Shown: in pieces, positions 5,505-11,898 of the stretch
How positions within the stretch are numbered: the first letter of the stretch is position 1
Layout: the number at the start of each line of letters is the position of its first letter
Source of the DNA: Oscillospiraceae bacterium
GTDB taxonomy: Bacteria; Bacillota_A; Clostridia; Oscillospirales; Ruminococcaceae
Reading direction: 5' to 3'
NCBI GenBank assembly: GCA_017523995.1
Contig: JAFWUX010000032.1
Coordinates: forward strand, 1-17,217
Length of the DNA stretch: 17,217 bases
Translations under genes and position numbers: made by a program
Notes under the pieces: model-generated
Told to the model about the DNA's origin: nothing
Database searches by the model: none
The model's input: only the letters and a program-made list of their open reading frames with translations

Positions 5505-6464
5505 TTGGCATTAACCGTAATCCTGATTATCCTGTTCATCCTCTGCGTGCTCCTGCTGCTGCCTGTCCGCGCAAAGGCATCCTTCGGCGACGGCAAGTGG
5601 GCAGTCTCCGTGTATTACGCATTTTTCCGCATCTTCCACCGGGAATCAAAGGAGAAACCGAAGCCGGAGGTCCCCAAAAAGCCGGAGGATCTCCCCGAGG
5701 GCGAAGCGCCGCCGCTCCCGAAGCCGGAGCAGAAACCGGAGCCGGAATCCAAACCGGAACCGGCAGACAAGCCGAAACCCAAACCGCAGCCCGAGGCAGT
5801 CTCCGGACCGGAGACCGTCACCGCGAAGCCGGAGCCCGCGCCCGAACCGGAGCAGGCGGAAGAATCCGCAGAACCGGTCGATCCGGAGCAGCTTGCGGAT
5901 ACCGTCGAGACACCGGAGCTGAAACCGAAAAAACAGAAGAAGCCCAAAAAGCCGAAGAAAAAACCGGAATCCCCCGCAGAGGAGGCGCCGCCGAAGAAAA
6001 AACGCGGCATCCGCGGATTCATCGAGCGCGTCAAGCCGCATTCGCTTTCGGATGTTCTCGGGCTCGCGCAGGACGGCTTTGCAGCCCTCACCCCCGCGCT
6101 GAAATTCCTGACAAAGCATATCCACTTCCGCCATATCAACCTCTATCTTGCGGTCGGCACGGATGATCCGGCGAACACCGCAACGCTTTACGGCAAAATC
6201 TGCGCCGCCGCGTATAATCTGCTCGGTGCGATGCAGTGCTGGTTTGATATGCAGGCGGATTCGTTCCGCATTCTCGCGGATTTCTACAATGATAAAATCA
6301 CCTTCCGCGGCTCGCTGGAGCTGCGCATTTCCCCGATGGCGGCGATCATGCTCGCGCTGATCCTCGGGTGCAGATTCCTCTGGCGGACAATCTGCAGATT
6401 CCGCAGAGAGGATAAAGAGGCAGCTTTGCGCGAAAAGGAATCCGCGCCGCTGCCGCAGGCATGA
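5505..6464 (+). CDS. DUF2953 (YtfI-like) membrane protein with a Pro/Glu/Lys-rich insert
   Basis: A 319-residue protein with an N-terminal membrane helix (about 3-21), a second hydrophobic helix (about 276-295) and a soluble region between. The C-terminal half (about 175-290) has the DUF2953 look: LYLAVGTDDPANTATLYGKI, then FDMQADSFRILADFYNDKITFRGSLELRISP. B. subtilis YtfI is a DUF2953 protein encoded next to ytfJ, and the same pairing is seen here. About 120 residues (50-168) are an extreme KPEP/PEPE/KKPKKP low-complexity stretch, an unusual insert. The start is TTG at 5505, 9 nt after GGAAGGAGG; no ATG is available. It is first in the operon. Molecular role unknown; a forespore or membrane role is inferred from its neighbour only. 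Confidence 0.85.
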   Translation: MALTVILIILFILCVLLLLPVRAKASFGDGKWAVSVYYAFFRIFHRESKEKPKPEVPKKPEDLPEGEAPPLPKPEQKPEPESKPEPADKPKPKPQPEAVSGPETVTAKPEPAPEPEQAEESAEPVDPEQLADTVETPELKPKKQKKPKKPKKKPESPAEEAPPKKKRGIRGFIERVKPHSLSDVLGLAQDGFAALTPALKFLTKHIHFRHINLYLAVGTDDPANTATLYGKICAAAYNLLGAMQCWFDMQADSFRILADFYNDKITFRGSLELRISPMAAIMLALILGCRFLWRTICRFRREDKEAALREKESAPLPQA

Positions 6465-6535
6465 TTCTGTGACAGGAACCGTTCCGAACCGGATTTGCGT
6501 CCGGTCGGTCAAATCTATTTCAGGAGGAAACTACT

Positions 6536-6952
6536 ATGAGCGAACGCAGCAAAGAGCATCCGGTGCAGGAGACCCTGCGCGTCACAATGGATGAGATCCG
6601 CGGCATGGTCGATGCCAACACCATTATCGGCAAACCGATCAACTGCGACAACGGCACAACAGTTATTCCGATCTCCAAGGTCAGCTTCGGATTTGCATCC
6701 GGCGGCTCCGATCTGCCGACAAAGGTCGCAAAGGATATGTTCGGCGGCGGCGGCGGTGCCGGTGTGACGATCACCCCGATCGCATTTCTCGTCATCATGC
6801 CGAATGATGTCAAGCTCATGCAGCTTTCCGTCAATGCCTCCACGCCGAATGCACTGATCAACATGGTGCCGGATGTCATGGACAAGGTTACAGGCTTCCT
6901 TGCAGGCAGACAGGCAAAGAACGAGGGCGAGGCAGAGGTCGTCACCGAATGA
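6536..6952 (+). CDS. gerW: GerW/YtfJ-family sporulation protein
   Basis: A 138-residue member of the GerW (YtfJ) family, found in endospore-forming Firmicutes and their relatives. In B. subtilis it is needed for normal germination. The family signature is clear: HPVQETLRVTMDEIRGMVDANTIIGKP, then GTTVIPISKVSFGFASGGSD, a glycine-rich GGGGGAGVTITP segment and AFLVIMPNDVKLMQL. The ATG follows a perfect AGGAGG. It lies 71 bp after the DUF2953 gene, with a small 6-bp hairpin at 6488-6505 in the gap but no T-run. Its stop overlaps the next start by 4 nt (ATGA). Presence of the gene does not prove that the organism sporulates. Confidence 0.95.
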   Translation: MSERSKEHPVQETLRVTMDEIRGMVDANTIIGKPINCDNGTTVIPISKVSFGFASGGSDLPTKVAKDMFGGGGGAGVTITPIAFLVIMPNDVKLMQLSVNASTPNALINMVPDVMDKVTGFLAGRQAKNEGEAEVVTE

Positions 6953-7878
6953 AGCTGCACCGGCTGATTCTGCCGGCGGCTGTTTCGGTTCTGCTGCTGA
7001 CAGGCTGCGGCGCGGATGCCGTCAAGGGTCTTTCGCGCGGCGGCACGGCGGAGACAGACAATTTCAGCATACAGATTCCGCATTCGCTCTACAAGGCGGA
7101 GAAGCCGGAATCGGCGCTCTGGGATCAATCGTTTCTCGACCGCAGCGGCTATATGATCTCCGTGCAGGATTTCGATTTCGGCTATGCACCGGAGGATTTC
7201 CTTGGGCAGGAGTATGAGGAAGGCGAGGCGGTCTTTGAGCAGGGCACGCTCGGGCAGTATCCCTACTGCGGCTGGGCGGCGCCTGCGGGCGAAAACTGCG
7301 TCCTGAAATACGCAGCGGGCACGCAGGGCAGGCTGCTTTTTGCACAGGCGACTGTTCCGCGGAAGAAGGCGAGCCGCGCAAAACTGCAGATGCTCGATCT
7401 GCTGGGGCACATGGAATTCACCGGCAGACCGCTCGGCGCAGGCAGCATCTCCGCGGGCTTTGCACAGATTGACTATCCCGAGACATGGGTGGTCTCGGCA
7501 AAGAGCTTCACGGGCTGTGCGATTATGCATCCCGCTGTCAACAAGGACGGCGTGTACGTGAGCTTTACCGTAACAGAAACGCCGAAGGCTTCTGCAAAGG
7601 AGCTTGCCGAAGAAAGCATCGCAGCGACCACGGAACAGCTGCCGGATTATTATACGGAGGCTGCTGTGGTCAAAGAGAAGCTTCTCGGCTATGATGCGTA
7701 TATCGCAAGACTGCGCAGCGGCGAGCCGAAGGACCCGGGCGGCGCTGTCATTCTGGATACCGCCTATATCGAAGCGCCGCAGGGCGTCTGCATCGTTTCG
7801 ATGAATTACGGCGATCCCGGCGCGGATGTATACTTTGCGGCGCTCAACACGCTGACACTGACGTTCAACGGAGAATAA
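6949..7878 (+). CDS. Predicted lipoprotein, unknown function
   Basis: A 309-residue predicted lipoprotein. A short signal peptide (about 1-19) ends in the lipobox LLTGC, with the lipidated cysteine at residue 20. The mature part seems to have two similar-sized globular halves. The second (about 168-309) contains IDYPETWVVSAKSFTGCAIMHP and ends YFAALNTLTLTFNGE, reminiscent of the PsbP/DcrB-like fold, though this is only an impression. It overlaps gerW by 4 nt and ends 1 nt before the rluB-type start, so the three are probably translationally coupled. No enzyme motif was seen. It could act on the outer membrane face or within the developing spore envelope; the context alone suggests this. Confidence 0.85.
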   Translation: MKLHRLILPAAVSVLLLTGCGADAVKGLSRGGTAETDNFSIQIPHSLYKAEKPESALWDQSFLDRSGYMISVQDFDFGYAPEDFLGQEYEEGEAVFEQGTLGQYPYCGWAAPAGENCVLKYAAGTQGRLLFAQATVPRKKASRAKLQMLDLLGHMEFTGRPLGAGSISAGFAQIDYPETWVVSAKSFTGCAIMHPAVNKDGVYVSFTVTETPKASAKELAEESIAATTEQLPDYYTEAAVVKEKLLGYDAYIARLRSGEPKDPGGAVILDTAYIEAPQGVCIVSMNYGDPGADVYFAALNTLTLTFNGE

Positions 7879-7879
7879 T

Positions 7880-8608
7880 ATGGAAAAAATCAGAATTCAG
7901 AAGCTGCTCTCGGATGCAGGCTACTGTTCGCGGCGCAAAGCGGAGGCGCTGATCGCGGCAGGCAAGGTCAAGTGCAACGGGCATCCGGTGACGCTCGGAG
8001 ACAAGGCGCTCCCGACCGATCACATCACGGTGCTGGGCGAGCCGGTCTATATCCCGAAGAAAAAGGAATTCCGCTATATCATGATGAACAAGCCGCGCGG
8101 CTATGTCACAACGCTCTCGGATGAGCAGGGCAGACGCTGCGTCACGGATCTGCTGGAGGGCGTGGATACGCGCGTCTATCCGGTCGGACGGCTGGACAGA
8201 AATTCCGAGGGACTGCTGCTCTTTACGAATGACGGCGCCTTTGCAAACGGCATCATGCACCCCTCGCGCGAGGTCGCAAAGACCTACCGCGTCACGGTGC
8301 GCCCGCCTGTCTCGGAGGAGCAGCTCACGCAGATGTCCGCGGGCGTCACGCTCGATGACGGCTTCAAAACCGCACCGGCGAACATCGTCACGCAGGTCAC
8401 GGAGCCGAACCGCGTTGTCCTGATGATCACGATTCACGAGGGCAAAAAGCGCGAGATTCGCCGCATGTGCGATGCCGTCGGACTGGAGGTCGCCCGTCTG
8501 CGCAGAATCTCGATCGGGCCTGTCAAGCTCGGCATGCTGAAGCCCGGCGAGTGGCGCGACCTGACCTCTGAGGAACTGCGCGCCCTGCGCACGGCAATCG
8601 GAAAGTAA
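7880..8608 (+). CDS. rluB: 23S rRNA pseudouridine synthase, RluB/RsuA family
   Basis: A 242-residue enzyme of the RsuA/RluB/RluE/RluF family, which converts specific rRNA uridines to pseudouridine. An N-terminal S4 RNA-binding domain (about 1-50: IRIQKLLSDAGYCSRRKAEALI) leads to the catalytic domain (about 65-235). The latter has the GRLDRNSEGLLLFTNDG motif with catalytic Asp106, preceded by MMNKPRGYVTT and followed by the family block KKREIRRMCDAVGLEVARLRRISIGP. Length and domain order are normal. The ATG lies 1 nt after the lipoprotein stop, and GGAG overlaps the end of that gene. Firmicutes often carry this gene near scpA/scpB and ytfI/ytfJ, which fits the local order. The symbol is by family; the exact target base is not proven. 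Confidence 0.93.
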   Translation: MEKIRIQKLLSDAGYCSRRKAEALIAAGKVKCNGHPVTLGDKALPTDHITVLGEPVYIPKKKEFRYIMMNKPRGYVTTLSDEQGRRCVTDLLEGVDTRVYPVGRLDRNSEGLLLFTNDGAFANGIMHPSREVAKTYRVTVRPPVSEEQLTQMSAGVTLDDGFKTAPANIVTQVTEPNRVVLMITIHEGKKREIRRMCDAVGLEVARLRRISIGPVKLGMLKPGEWRDLTSEELRALRTAIGK

Positions 8609-8612
8609 GCAG

Positions 8613-8822
8613 ATGGAACGCTTTGAAGTGATACCGGAATCGGTACAGCGCAAGGGCAATATCCTGCACGGCATCTGCGGATACCTGCAGGGCAAGCCTG
8701 TCGCCTTTTTGTATGATATGACCGCGCAGGATATCATCATTCCGGAGAGCTTAGAGCCGGTCTATCCGGCGATTGAGGACGCTGTTGTGCGCTTTCTGCG
8801 GCAGACCGGCATGATGCGGTGA
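8613..8822 (+). CDS. Small conserved-looking protein of unknown function
   Basis: A 69-residue protein starting 4 bp after the rluB stop, with only a weak GGAAAG ribosome site at the end of that gene, so it may depend on coupled translation. Codon third positions match the neighbouring genes, which supports real coding. It has no signal peptide or membrane helix. The composition (RFEVIPESVQRKGNILHGICGYLQGKPVAFLYDMTAQDIIIPESLEP) suggests a small mixed alpha/beta cytoplasmic protein. I do not recognise a family. Confidence 0.65.
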   Translation: MERFEVIPESVQRKGNILHGICGYLQGKPVAFLYDMTAQDIIIPESLEPVYPAIEDAVVRFLRQTGMMR

Positions 8823-8843
8823 CATTTTTGAGGAGGACATACG

Positions 8844-9317
8844 ATGCAGCAGACAAATTCGGTTCCTGTGAAAAAATCGGCACTATGGGGCATGCTTTCC
8901 GCACTGGCAGTCTGGCTGCCGGTGCTGCTGGCGGATGTCTTTGATGAATATGTGCTGCATGCAAGTCCGGCATTTTCGCTGCCGATCTTCTGCGCGGCGC
9001 CGGTTGTACTGACGGTGCTTTATGTGAAGCGGCGCAGGGCGGACGGTGCGTGCAGGCGGGATTTTGCGGTATGGCTGCTCTGCTATGCCGCCGTATTCAC
9101 GCTTGTCTGGCTGCTGATCTGCACGGAAATCAATACGTATGATATTGCGGTCATTGTGCCGCAGCATCAGTTCGGGCGCGGGCTGGATTTCAACGGCATC
9201 GAATATGCGTGGTTCGGGATTCCTGCGCTGCTCCTGTTTCTGCTGAATATCGGCATCTATCATTTCAGCCGCTTTATGAAGCGCGGACTGGCGCGCACCA
9301 AGGACGATTCACTTTGA
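8844..9317 (+). CDS. Four-helix membrane protein, paralogue A
   Basis: A 157-residue membrane protein with four predicted helices, at about 13-34, 43-61, 74-94 and 123-142. Between helices 3 and 4 is a short loop with PQH (106-108) and NGIEY (117-121), both also in the next gene. Helix 1 carries a WLP..L.D..DE motif with charged residues at its end. Basic KRRR and RR stretches between helices 2 and 3 suggest that loop is cytoplasmic. The ATG follows GAGGAGG. The next gene is a diverged tandem duplicate 17 bp downstream. I do not recognise the family and assign no function. Confidence 0.8.
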   Translation: MQQTNSVPVKKSALWGMLSALAVWLPVLLADVFDEYVLHASPAFSLPIFCAAPVVLTVLYVKRRRADGACRRDFAVWLLCYAAVFTLVWLLICTEINTYDIAVIVPQHQFGRGLDFNGIEYAWFGIPALLLFLLNIGIYHFSRFMKRGLARTKDDSL

Positions 9318-9334
9318 TAACAGGAGGCAATCAT

Positions 9335-9778
9335 ATGGAAAAGACACAGCAGACATCCGGTTCGCCTCTCAGATCCGCGCTTTTCGGATTCCTGACCGCA
9401 CTGATTGTCTGGCTGCCGCTGATGCTGCCGGACTGCATTGACGAATTTCTGCGGCACGGCGGCTCGCTCTGTTCGCTGCTGACGTATCCGGTGATTCCGG
9501 TCGTGCTGGCGGCATTCTATATCCGGCACCATAAAAATGCGAATCCCCCGCGGCGGAATCTTGCAGCATGGCTGCTCAGCTATACTGCCGCGTTTTCGCT
9601 CTCGTGGTATCTTGTCCGCAGGGAAATAGATGTCTATTACATCGGGGTTCTCATTCCGCAGCACGTTTTGGGCGACGGCGTGAAGATCAACGGCATCGAA
9701 TATGTGATGTACGGATTTCCGGCAATGGTCATTTTTCTTGCCATTGTAATTGCCTATCACATCTGGGAAGCGATCTGA
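9335..9778 (+). CDS. Four-helix membrane protein, paralogue B
   Basis: A 147-residue paralogue of the preceding gene, with the same helix layout and the shared blocks SALFGFLTALIVWLP, IDEF, AAWLLSYTAAFSLSW, PQH (108-110) and NGIEY (119-123), then GFPA. The first 42 codons of the longer open frame, from 9209, overlap gene A and are not used: the ATG at 9335 has AGGAGG 7 nt upstream, and the alignment with paralogue A starts there. It is the last gene of the plus-strand operon, and a hairpin at 9811 may end its transcript. Two adjacent related membrane proteins suggest a heteromeric complex, but that is inference. Confidence 0.85.
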   Translation: MEKTQQTSGSPLRSALFGFLTALIVWLPLMLPDCIDEFLRHGGSLCSLLTYPVIPVVLAAFYIRHHKNANPPRRNLAAWLLSYTAAFSLSWYLVRREIDVYYIGVLIPQHVLGDGVKINGIEYVMYGFPAMVIFLAIVIAYHIWEAI

Positions 9779-9805
9779 TCCCGGTGCGGCGTTTCGCACA
9801 GCAAA

Positions 9806-9836
9806 ACAAAAAAGGGAAAGCATTTGCTCTCCCTTT
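9806..9836 (-). terminator. Terminator of the Nudix gene, possibly bidirectional
   Basis: Bases 9811-9836 form a near-perfect 12-bp stem with one A-C mismatch and a 2-nt loop. Read on the minus strand it is followed by a T-rich TTTTTTGTTTTG tract, a good intrinsic terminator a few bases after the Nudix stop. On the plus strand only TTT follows, so it would end the membrane-protein operon less efficiently. Confidence 0.85.
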
Positions 9837-9840
9837 GATG

Positions 9841-10263
9841 TCACATGATGTGATTGTTCTGTTTGATTGCAGCGCGTGCCTTATTGACAATGGTCTTGTC
9901 GTTCTCATAAGTCAGCATGTGTGTTGCCCGGATGATATCCACCCAGCGGATCTCTGCGATCTCCTCCTCCTGCGGCACAAAATCATAATTGCGTGCCAGC
10001 GCAAGAAAATAGACGACGACTTTCTGCGTATCCCGCTTGGGCGAATAGGAGACAGTCTCCCGAAATGTTTGATCTAAAATGACATCCAGTCCGGTTTCCT
10101 CCTTGATTTCGCGTCTCGCGGTTTCGAGCTCCGTCTCATCACCCTCCACATGCCCTTTGGGAAACGACCAGTGGCCGCTGTTGATGTGTTTAATCAGCAG
10201 AATCTCGATATTTCCGTGAAACCGCCGGTACACGATCGCGCCGCATGATTTTTCGTGCAGCAT
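9841..10263 (-). CDS. Nudix hydrolase, Ap4A-hydrolase-like
   Basis: A 140-residue single-domain Nudix hydrolase. The Nudix box GX5EX7REUXEEXGU is intact: it begins at Gly37 (GHVEGDE) and ends REIKEETGL at residue 59, with the metal-binding glutamates present. WSFPKGHVEGDE just before it is typical of bis(5'-nucleosyl)-tetraphosphatase-type members, which cut dinucleoside polyphosphates such as Ap4A. The substrate cannot be fixed from sequence. The ATG follows AAAGGA at 9-10 nt. It is a single-gene unit with its own promoter and terminator, divergent from the DUF1015 gene. Confidence 0.92.
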   Translation of the reverse strand: MLHEKSCGAIVYRRFHGNIEILLIKHINSGHWSFPKGHVEGDETELETARREIKEETGLDVILDQTFRETVSYSPKRDTQKVVVYFLALARNYDFVPQEEEIAEIRWVDIIRATHMLTYENDKTIVNKARAAIKQNNHIM

Positions 10264-10311
10264 TCCAAAGTTCCTTTCAGTTGGTTTTGCAACGGGTTGT
10301 TGTTACCTAAT

Positions 10312-10340
10312 ATTATAACACAAACCGTTTGATTTGTAAA
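10312..10340 (-). promoter_or_regulatory. Sigma-A promoter of the Nudix gene
   Basis: On the minus strand, TTTACA (10335-10340) and TATAAT (10312-10317) are separated by 17 bp. A leader of about 40 nt follows to the ATG. Confidence 0.85.
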
Positions 10341-10347
10341 CACCTTT

Positions 10348-10376
10348 TTGACAGAAATTTCCGTCTTTGGAAAATA
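10348..10376 (+). promoter_or_regulatory. Possible promoter of the DUF1015 gene
   Basis: TTGACA (10348-10353) is a perfect -35 box, but the bases 17-19 bp downstream (AAAATATT, from 10371) are a poor -10 match. It is back to back with the Nudix promoter, 8 bp between their -35 boxes, so the two could interfere with each other. Confidence 0.4.
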
Positions 10377-10432
10377 TTGCGGCACCGCATCCGCCGCAAT
10401 GATACTTTTATTCAGGAAAGGATTTGATTCTC

Positions 10433-11689
10433 ATGAACCAGAAAACAGCCTTCAGCGCAGCGGATATTCTGCTGCCGAACAAGCAGAATATGTCCGATGT
10501 ATGGGCAGTCTGTGCCTGCGACCAGTACACCGGTGAGCCGGCATACTGGGCGGAAACCGACCGCCTTGTCGGAGAGAAGCCCTCTGCGCTCCGCCTGATC
10601 CTGCCCGAGGTCTACCTCGAGGATGCAGATGTCACCGACCGCATCGCGAAAATCCAGCAGACGATGAAGGAATACCTCTCTGCGGATATCTTTGCGGAGT
10701 ACAAGAATGCAATGGTCTACATTGAGCGCATCCAGAGCGACGGCAAAATGCGTGCCGGTCTGATCGGCAAGATTGATCTGGAGCAGTATGATTACAGCAA
10801 GGGCTCTGTTTCGCCGGTTCGTGCGACTGAGGCGACCGTTCCGGAGCGCATCCCGCCCCGTGTCCGGATCCGCCGCGGTGCTGCGCTGGAGCTGCCGCAC
10901 ATCATGATTCTGCTCGATGATACGAAGAAAACCGTCATCGAGCCGCTCGGGACAAAGAAGAACAGCATGGAGCTGCTCTATGATACCAAACTGATGCAGG
11001 GCGGCGGCGCAATCAAGGGCTGGCTGGTTCCGGCAGAGGAGCAGAGCCGCATCCTCGAAGCCCTGACTGCACTGGGCACCGAATCCGGCGAGGCAAACCC
11101 GCTGGTCTATGCAATGGGCGACGGCAACCACTCCCTCGCGACCGCAAAGGCGTTCTATGAGGAATGGAAGGCTGCAAATCCTGGCGCAGATACCGAAAAC
11201 GCCCCGATGCGCTATGCGCTGGTCGAGCTTGTCAACCTGCACAGCCCGGCGCTTGAGTTCGAGGCAATCCACCGCATCCTCAACCAGATCAATGCGGAAA
11301 TGCTGCTCAGCGACATGACCGCAGCGCTTGATCTGCGCACCGATGCAGAAGCTGCACAGGCATTCACCGTGATCTGCGGCGGCAAAAAGCAGGTGTATTA
11401 CATCCACAAGCCGACCTCGAACCTGACCGTCGGCAGCGTGCAGATGTTCCTCGATGCATGGCTGAAGGAAAACGGCGGCAAGATCGACTATATCCACGGC
11501 GCGGATGTTGTCGAGAGCCTTGCAAAAGAGGCGGACAGCCTCGGCATCCTGCTGCCGGATATGCAGAAATCCGAGCTGTTCCCGACTGTCATCAAGGACG
11601 GCGCACTGCCGCGCAAGACCTTCTCGATGGGTCACGCAGCCGATAAGCGCTTCTATATGGAGGCGCGCAGAATCACGGCAGAGATCTGA
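10433..11689 (+). CDS. DUF1015 family protein
   Basis: A 418-residue cytoplasmic protein of the DUF1015 family, common in Clostridia but without an agreed biochemical role. Family features include the N-terminal WAVCACDQYTGEPAYWAE, a central RGAALELPHIMILLDD, then MGDGNHSLATAKAFYEEW around residues 223-240 and a C-terminal PRKTFSMGHAADKRFYMEARRI. Length is normal. I use the ATG at 10433; a TTG three codons earlier (10424) would also be in frame, but AAGGA fits the ATG better. No convincing terminator lies just after the stop. The terminator at 11817 is the first one downstream. Confidence 0.9.
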   Translation: MNQKTAFSAADILLPNKQNMSDVWAVCACDQYTGEPAYWAETDRLVGEKPSALRLILPEVYLEDADVTDRIAKIQQTMKEYLSADIFAEYKNAMVYIERIQSDGKMRAGLIGKIDLEQYDYSKGSVSPVRATEATVPERIPPRVRIRRGAALELPHIMILLDDTKKTVIEPLGTKKNSMELLYDTKLMQGGGAIKGWLVPAEEQSRILEALTALGTESGEANPLVYAMGDGNHSLATAKAFYEEWKAANPGADTENAPMRYALVELVNLHSPALEFEAIHRILNQINAEMLLSDMTAALDLRTDAEAAQAFTVICGGKKQVYYIHKPTSNLTVGSVQMFLDAWLKENGGKIDYIHGADVVESLAKEADSLGILLPDMQKSELFPTVIKDGALPRKTFSMGHAADKRFYMEARRITAEI

Positions 11690-11736
11690 CCGCACCGCCT
11701 GAGCGGGGGGATGCCGAGATTTTCACGATTTCCCCA

Positions 11737-11765
11737 TTGAAATTTCACGCATTATATGCTATAAT
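11737..11765 (+). promoter_or_regulatory. Sigma-A promoter ahead of the LRR-protein operon
   Basis: TTGAAA (11737-11742) and TATAAT (11760-11765), 17-bp spacing, expected start near 11772. A dyad GCATTGCAG (11767-11775) and CTGCAATGC (11787-11795) overlaps the start region and could be an operator. The -35 context matches the promoter at 5434 over 13 bases. Confidence 0.85.
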
Positions 11766-11771
11766 TGCATT

Positions 11772-11852
11772 GCAGCCTTGCGCTGTCTGCAATGCAGCAG
11801 AACGGCAAATATCCGCAGGGCAGAAACATACCGCGTTTCTGCCCTGTTTTTT
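11772..11852 (+). ncRNA. Short leader RNA ending in a terminator (attenuator or small RNA)
   Basis: From the predicted start near 11772 to the T-run at 11852 lies a transcript of about 80 nt that ends in a strong terminator, 46 nt before the first LRR gene. No second promoter is visible between terminator and gene, so downstream expression should need read-through. By eye, CTGTCTGC (11783-11790) can pair with GCAGGGCAG (11815-11823) with one bulge, which would break the terminator stem. That is a possible antiterminator. I do not recognise a known riboswitch, T-box or protein-binding leader. It could equally be a small RNA, or just the terminator of the DUF1015 gene. Confidence 0.5.
11817..11852 (+). 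terminator. Intrinsic terminator inside the LRR operon leader
   Basis: AGGGCAGAAAC (11817-11827) pairs perfectly with GTTTCTGCCCT (11835-11845) around a 7-nt loop. G and six T follow. It sits downstream of a promoter and upstream of the gene that promoter should serve. Confidence 0.92.
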
Positions 11853-11898
11853 CCATACGGTGCATGGCGATTCCTGATGAGAAAGAGGCGTATTTCCG

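Noticed and set aside
6488..6505. Terminator between the DUF2953 gene and gerW
   Set aside because: There is a 6-bp hairpin but no T-run, so it is more likely a transcript-stability hairpin or chance.
10412..11695. Minus-strand open frame of 427 codons opposite the DUF1015 gene
   Set aside because: Shadow frame: the plus strand carries a clear family match with a ribosome site.
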